Positions 58,200 to 64,000 of a stretch of DNA of 64,000 bases are shown piece after piece. The translations under genes were made by a program, and so were the position numbers. Below the pieces are notes generated by a model, which saw nothing but the letters and a program-made list of their open reading frames with translations, made no database searches and was not told the origin of the DNA. The stretch comes from Spisula solida (taxonomy: Eukaryota; Mollusca; Bivalvia; Venerida; Mactridae): NCBI GenBank assembly GCA_947247005.1, contig OX365947.1, positions 37,094,760 to 37,158,759 of the forward strand. Reading direction: 5' to 3'. Position 1 is the first letter of the stretch. The number at the start of each line of letters is the position of its first letter.

Positions 58200-59755
58200 T
58201 GAAGTCGAAGGTTTTAATCTTACAGTTTGTGTCGGCTTTGTGAATTTTTAACGTCTTGTCTCCGGGAGTATTCTTCTCGATCAGATACATCTAGACTAAG
58301 CTTTGATTTCCATTCAATCCATTGCTTTTAAAAGTAATCGTGAAAGCTCGGACATTTCCGTTCAACTCCGGTAAATATATTGCAATGCATAAATACCAAG
58401 GTGATCAGACTGTTGCTTGAGATGTGCAAAAGTTGATTTTTTGGGGTGCAATATAATCTAAAATGGAATAAAATAATACCAAGACGCATTATGACATAAC
58501 CAAATTCTCAAGTTCAAGCGATACGTATTGTGGTCAATCTTACATTCTATTCATGCCTTACAGATTACATTTGGGATCACGAATCATGGAATGGACATAA
58601 CACCTTCAGGTTATCAGTTGTCGTGTGAAATGTCGCCAAGAGCAACACTGCAATAAGGATAAGAACTGAATAGAATAGATAAGTGGCTTAGTCTTTTATA
58701 AAATGTAGTCCTAATATTTTCTCTATAATATAACAGCCAAGAATGTCGATATCTACACCATGCTCTTTATACTCTAGAGGTATCAGCATTGACACTACTC
58801 TCATACCCTCGTGGTGATGGATAACATCAGGAATGAGGTGTCGAGAGTGATCCATATATGTGGGAGAAACTTGTTTCACAATCGACGTTAAATAAATGAG
58901 TATAAACCATTAACTCATCTACGTATGTACCGTTTTGGTTTTCACACAACCATATCACAGGCTATTGTATTTATTGGAATAACTTATGTGAACTAGTTGA
59001 TCGTAAAATGCAGATATTTTACTAGTTAAAACTAAACTTTTGTTCCAGATTTTCGATGTTGGTGCAAGTTTGTAAACGTATTCGTGCAGTCCTGCAAAAT
59101 TATATACCGTATACCATTTGGTAGCCACAATATACTGAGAAAATGTTCAAGTATCAAGTGCTTTACCGCAAACAACTAATAGGCCTACATGTATTCATTA
59201 ACTGGTCGAACATCAGAGGGTTTCCTGGTCCTTTTGAAAAAAGAGGACATAGCCCTGAATTGGGAAACTTTTAACGACAAGAAGCTTAAATCAAGGACAT
59301 TCTTCTTGTATCTCAAGTAATTTTTGTCTATAAATTTGTGGAAATAGTTGTGAGTTTGAAAAACAATTACTAATGATTTGGCTTCAAATAGGTCCATGTC
59401 AAAATATGAAACTTGAATAATCCATACAATTGGGAATATTGGTGATACATTCGATTGGGAATGGGTCCTTTTGCCTTGAAAATGGGTCTGTTTTTAGGAC
59501 CTGCTAAAGGTGTAGGAAATCCACTGAATATCAATACGTTGATATAACTCGCATAATTCAAAGCATATTATGTGGCTTTTTTGATGTAAGGAGTCTATAT
59601 CTAATTCGTAATTATCAGAGTCATTGACCCATGCTAAATATTGTATTCCCCCTAAATAGCTCATACAGCTCTGTGTAAATTCTCCAATAACATAGCACCA
59701 AAGTACGTCACATTGAAATAATGTGCAAAGTCATTGACCTTTGTTTAATTTTCGT
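58200..59755. other. Intergenic, nothing identified
   Basis: Minus-strand ORFs of 63-70 codons lack motifs and splice context. Confidence 0.4.
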
Positions 59756-59760
59756 AAATG

Positions 59761-61705
59761 TGCACCATAGCTAAAGTGGTGTGTATACATGTACAAGACT
59801 GTGACAGTGTTCACCATAGCTAAAGTAATGTGTATACAAGACTGTGACAGTGTTCACCATAGCTTAAGTGATGTGTATACATGTACAAGACTGTGACAGT
59901 GTTCACCATAGCTAAAGTAATGTGTATACAAGACTGTGACAGTGTTCACCATAGCTAAAGTGATGTGTATACATGTACAAGACTGTGACAGTGTTCACCA
60001 TAGCTAAAGTGATGTGTATACAAGACTGTGACAGTGTTCACCATAGCTAAAGTGATGTGTATACAAAACTGTGACAGTGTTCACCATAGCTAAAGTGATG
60101 TGTATACAAGACTCAGACAGTGTTCACCATAGCTAAAGTGATGTGTATACAAGACTGTGACAGTGTTCACCATAGCTAAAGTGATGTGTATACAAGACTG
60201 TGACAGTGTTCACCATAGCTAAAGTAATGTGTATACATGTACAAGACTGAGACAGTGTTCACCATAGCTTAAGTGATGTGTATACAAGACTGTGACAGTG
60301 TTCACCATAGCTAAAGTGATGTGTATACAAGACTGTGACAGTGTTCACCATAGCTAAAGTGATGTGTATACAAGACTGTGACAGTGTTCACCATAGCTAA
60401 AGTGATGTGTATACAAGACTGTGACAGTGTTCACCATAGCTAAAGTGATGTGTATACAAGACTGTGACAGTGTTCACCATAGCTAAAGTAATGTGTATAC
60501 AAGACTGTGACAATATTCACCAAGCGACAGTGATGTGTATACATGACTGAGACAATGTTCACAATAAGCTAAGGTCATCTGTATGCATAATTGAGACAAT
60601 GTTCACGATAGCTAAAGTGATGTGTATACATGACTGAGACAATGTTCACCATAGCGACAGTGATGTGTATACATGACTGAGACAATGTTCACCATAGCGA
60701 CAGTGATGTGTATACATGACTGAGACAATGTTCACCATAGCTAAAGTGATGTGTATACAAGACTGTGACAGTGTTCACCATAGCTAAAGTGATGTGTATA
60801 CAAGACTGTGACAGTGTTCACCATAGCTAAAGTGATGTGTATACAAGACTGTGACAGTGTTCACCATAGCTAAAGTGATGTGTATACAAGACTGTGACAG
60901 TGTTCACCATAGCTAAAGTAATGTGTATACAAGACTGTGACAATATTCACCAAGCGACAGTGATGTGTATACATGACTGAGACAATGTTCACAATAAGCT
61001 AAGGTCGTCTGTATGCATCATTGAGACAATGTTCACGATAGCTAAAGTGATGTGTATACATGACTGAGACAATGTTCACCATAGCGACAGTGATGTGTAT
61101 ACAAGACTGTGACAATGTTCACCATAGCGACAGTGATGTGTATACATGACTGAGACAATGTTCACCATAGCGACAGTGATGTGTATACATGACTGAGACA
61201 ATGTTCACCATAGCGACAGTGATGTGTATACATGACTGAGACAATGTTCACCATAGCTAAAGTGATGTGTATACAAGACTGTGACAGTGTTCACCATAGC
61301 TAAAGTGATGTGTATACAAGACTGTGACAGTGTTCACCATAGCTAAAGTGATGTGTATACAAGACTGTGACAGTGTTCACCATAGCTAAAGTGATGTGTA
61401 TACAAGACTGTGACAGTGTTCACCATAGCTAAAATGATGTGTATACAAGACTCAGACAGTGTTCACCATAGCTAAAGTGATGTGTATACATGACTGAGAC
61501 AATGTTCACCATAGCTAAAGTGATGTGTATACAAGACTGTGACAATATTCACCAAGCGACAGTGATGTGTATACATGACTGAGACAATGTTCACCATAGC
61601 TAAAGTAATGTGTATACAAGAATGTGACAGTGTTCACCATAGCTAAAGTGATGTGTATACATGACTGAGACAATGTTCACCATAGCTAAAGTCATGTGTA
61701 TGCAA
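59761..61705. repeat. 43-bp minisatellite, about 45 units, with 430-bp higher-order repeat
   Basis: Unit: gtgatgtgtatacaagactg + tgacagtgttcaccatagct + aaa, 43 bp. Variants include 'tacatgtacaagac' (a 4-bp expansion, mainly at the left end), 'catgactgagacaatg', and 'ccatagcgacag' replacing 'ccatagctaaag'. A run of variant units beginning 'caatattcaccaagcgacag' occurs at 60511, 60941 and 61543, spacings of 430 (10 units) and 602 bp (14 units). 43 is not a multiple of three, so no long ORF forms. Confidence 0.96.
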
Positions 61706-61709
61706 GCCA

Positions 61710-62450
61710 AAATTCACGCTCCTCTATTGATTAGTTTCTTTTGGGTTCCATATATATTGGATGGTACATTCAACGGGAGGGTTGTCTTTAGTCTTCGTCT
61801 TTAACCAATGCTTTGTTTCTGCAGCTGTATATTCTGGAGTCCTGCACAATATTGTGCAAGTTATTGTCACTTCAAACATGGAGCCTATATCAACATGACC
61901 ACAACCCGACATCTAAGTGACAATTTGTATGTGTTGAGACGTGATGCTGATGATTGCCCATAAGCTAAGTAAAGCTGTTGACCTCCTTAATCCCCCATGT
62001 GTGAGTACACAGCTGGTCTAGTCGTGAATGTAATGATAAGTTGCATACCTTAGGAATTTTATCTTGAGCCAAAAATCACCACCTATTTCAAACTTATTTT
62101 TGGAACACGACCATGGGACTGTCCATCTTTGTAGGCTGTTTTCCATTTCGGCGTTCTTGAAGCCAACTTACTGAACAATCCATCATTGCCCACATTTTTC
62201 TTGTTTTAAGGTTTAAATTGACCCGTTTTTAAATTGGTTGAATGGTTTATGATCATTTCATGTGCGGAACAGGGTTTCAGTTTTCCCTCGTTGGGGTGAA
62301 CGTTTGACGCCTGACATTCCCCCACCCAAAACAACCAAACCTTTTGACCAACACTATTCTGACTGAATATGTACTATTCCTTGAAATGATATATATTTGT
62401 ATTATAACATGGTAAAACCCGATATATACTTATCAACACGACTCTTGAGA
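61710..62450. other. Intergenic, nothing identified
   Basis: No supported gene or array. Confidence 0.4.
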
Positions 62451-62451
62451 T

Positions 62452-62820
62452 TTATTCCCTATCCAGCTTTTTCCAGATTTCTTCGATTGCAAGACTGTGA
62501 CCGATTCTCTCCCATAGGTCGACGTTACTGATGGTGCCTGGTAATCGGATTTTAAGAATCCTTCTCAGGCAGCTGCAGATGGAGGTCTGAATCTTTTATA
62601 ATAACTGACTTGGTGGTCCTCCAGGTTTCAGCTCCATATAGCAGTGCCGGCTTTACATTGGAGTTGAACAGGCGAATCTTGGTTGTCAAGGATAGCTCTC
62701 TTGGACTCCAGATATTCTTCATCTGGATGAAAGTGGTCCCTGCTTTGCCTACTCCTGCCTTTTTAGCTGTATCTGTTCCTCTCTGTTGATTAACGATACT
62801 GCCTAGATATGACCGTGAAT
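62452..62820 (-). pseudogene. LINE reverse transcriptase C-terminal relic
   Basis: On the minus strand: YLGSIVNQQRGTDTAKKAGV, GKAGTTFIQMKNIW, SLTTKIRLFNSNVKPALLYG + AETW, then (with a frame change) SCLRRILKIRLPGTISNVDL + WERIGHSLAIEEIWKKLDRE and a stop at 62454-62452. This is the region after the catalytic palm of an endonuclease-type LINE (RTE/CR1-like): 'YLG', 'A..KLR..', 'R.F.S.V...LLYG.E.W', 'R..L.I..P..ISN..L'. At least one frameshift marks it as dead; the 5' part is missing. Confidence 0.85.
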
Positions 62821-62829
62821 GATCAAACC

Positions 62830-63340
62830 ATTTCAGAATTATTGAACTTATATCGACTTAACATTTACTTTAGTTCGTATCTAAAGGCATACATGATGTG
62901 CGAGTATTACATTAACATTTAATGTGCATATTTGATTTGTTCATAGTTTCAATGATCTCTTTGTGGTATAAAGATGCAGTAGTTTATGTTTAAATTTAGT
63001 AAGACTCGTTGTTAGAGTAATTTTGATTATTTTCTGTCTTATGTGTCTTAATTAAGAGTACATTTGTATACTGGAATTGCATCAAGTGGCGACGTTACGG
63101 CAGAATTCCTAATTGCACTTTTAGTAAAAAAATGAATGTGCACGTAAATGAGGTTTATAAGGGGTTCATTTTCTTTTCAAAATAAATATCTTGTTACAAA
63201 TTACTTAATAAAATTATCAGAATTCAACGACTGTTTTAATAACTTTTCAATAATGTAAATGTCATTCTTTTAGTTCTAAGGTTCACTTGATATATTTATG
63301 TAAATTAACTTTATTGTATCCAACTTTCTACTTTAAAAAG
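62830..63340. other. Intergenic, nothing identified
   Basis: AT-rich, no feature. Confidence 0.4.
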
Positions 63341-63344
63341 TTTT

Positions 63345-64000
63345 GATCAGGTTTTCTAGTGTGGCCGATCATTTATAGAGTACAGTTTCACATTTTCTAT
63401 AGTCACAATTGTAAGAATGAATGGTTGATATTTTATTTTGAGAAAGTGCATTGTGGCAGGTCATCTACAGTAAGACATTCTCTATTTTACGGGATGAGTC
63501 ACACTTGTGATATTGATTGGTAGTTTGGGTTATTGAGAAAGAGCATTGTGGCAGGTCATCTACAGTAAGACATTCTCTATTTTACGGGGTGAGTCACAAT
63601 TGAGAGATTTGATGGTTGTTTTGGTTTTTGAGAAAGTCCATTATGGCATGTCATCTACAGTAAGACATTTTCTAGGTTACGGGATGAATCACAATTGTGA
63701 GATTGAATGTTTGTTATGAGGAAGTGTATGTGGTGAGTTATTCACAGTAATAAAATTTCTAGGTTACGAGATGAGTCATATCAGCTACATATATAAGCAC
63801 TAGGTTCTTGTGTGTAGCATGTTCCCTTGGACTGTGATGTGTGATGCGGGTTGTTGTGGCTGGTCATCTTCAGTAACACATACTCTATGTTAGGAGGATG
63901 AGTCACTTCATTCGCACATTGCACTAGTTCTTGTGTGTAGCATGTTCTCCTTGGACTATGATGTAGGGTACCGGGTGTCGTGGCTGGTCAGGTCATCTAC
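63345..64000. repeat. ~95-bp tandem repeat continuing past the right edge
   Basis: 'gagaaagtgcattgtggcag' + 'gtcatctacagtaagacatt' + 'ctct' and 'cgggatgagtcaca' recur from 63440, 63535, 63630 and 63719 (spacing 95, 95, 89). Beyond 63780 units carry an extra 'gtgtagcatgttc.cttgga' block and are ~125 bp (63805 and 63932). A diverged first copy is at about 63350-63430. Confidence 0.88.

Overview
The window is nuclear DNA from an animal, most likely a mollusc and probably a bivalve. It is AT-rich, its genes have GT-AG introns, and real coding sequence is sparse. Evidence for the lineage is the mix of dispersed families (a SINE with a tRNA-like head and a 'GCACGTTAAATAACC' body, 'agctcacctgt...gtccgtcgtc' repeats, LINE 3' ends, many small inverted-repeat elements, several minisatellites). 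The lineage call is inference; no marker gene was tested.

Four loci are supported as genes. (1) The first two coding exons of a salt-inducible-kinase (SIK2/3-like) gene lie on the minus strand at 3229-783, and the gene runs off the left edge. (2) A 71-residue, strongly basic, four-cysteine secreted peptide is encoded on the minus strand at 11825-11610, directly after a splice acceptor. (3) A four-exon plus-strand gene (23540-33838) gives, when spliced in silico with all phases matching, a 329-residue secreted protein that I do not recognise. (4) A candidate first coding exon of a single-pass type II membrane protein lies on the minus strand (25152-24977), inside intron 1 of gene 3.

Most of the rest is mobile or tandem repeat DNA. 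From left to right: a ~150-bp tandem array (1-625); transposon insertions in the SIK intron, including an ~800-bp element between direct repeats; a cluster of hairpin elements carrying perfect CRE palindromes upstream of SIK (3.9-4.9 kb); a LINE 3' end with 16-bp target-site duplications (14.5-15.1 kb); a decayed Tc1-type transposon with TIRs and TA duplications (18.35-19.8 kb); SINEs and MITEs (many in the introns of gene 3); a 32-bp array (29.5-29.9 kb); a ~200-bp array (34.8-35.7 kb); a 39-bp minisatellite of ~71 units (39.85-42.63 kb); a 920-bp non-autonomous mariner-like element (43.4-44.3 kb); Ty3/Gypsy, Tc1 and LINE coding relics; a 5.3-kb element whose ~890-bp terminal inverted repeats enclose a 42-bp minisatellite (51.28-56.55 kb); a 43-bp minisatellite with 430-bp higher-order structure (59.76-61.7 kb); and a ~95-bp array running off the right edge.

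The long ORFs in the minisatellites (up to ~680 codons, on both strands) arise because the unit length is a multiple of three. They are not treated as genes.
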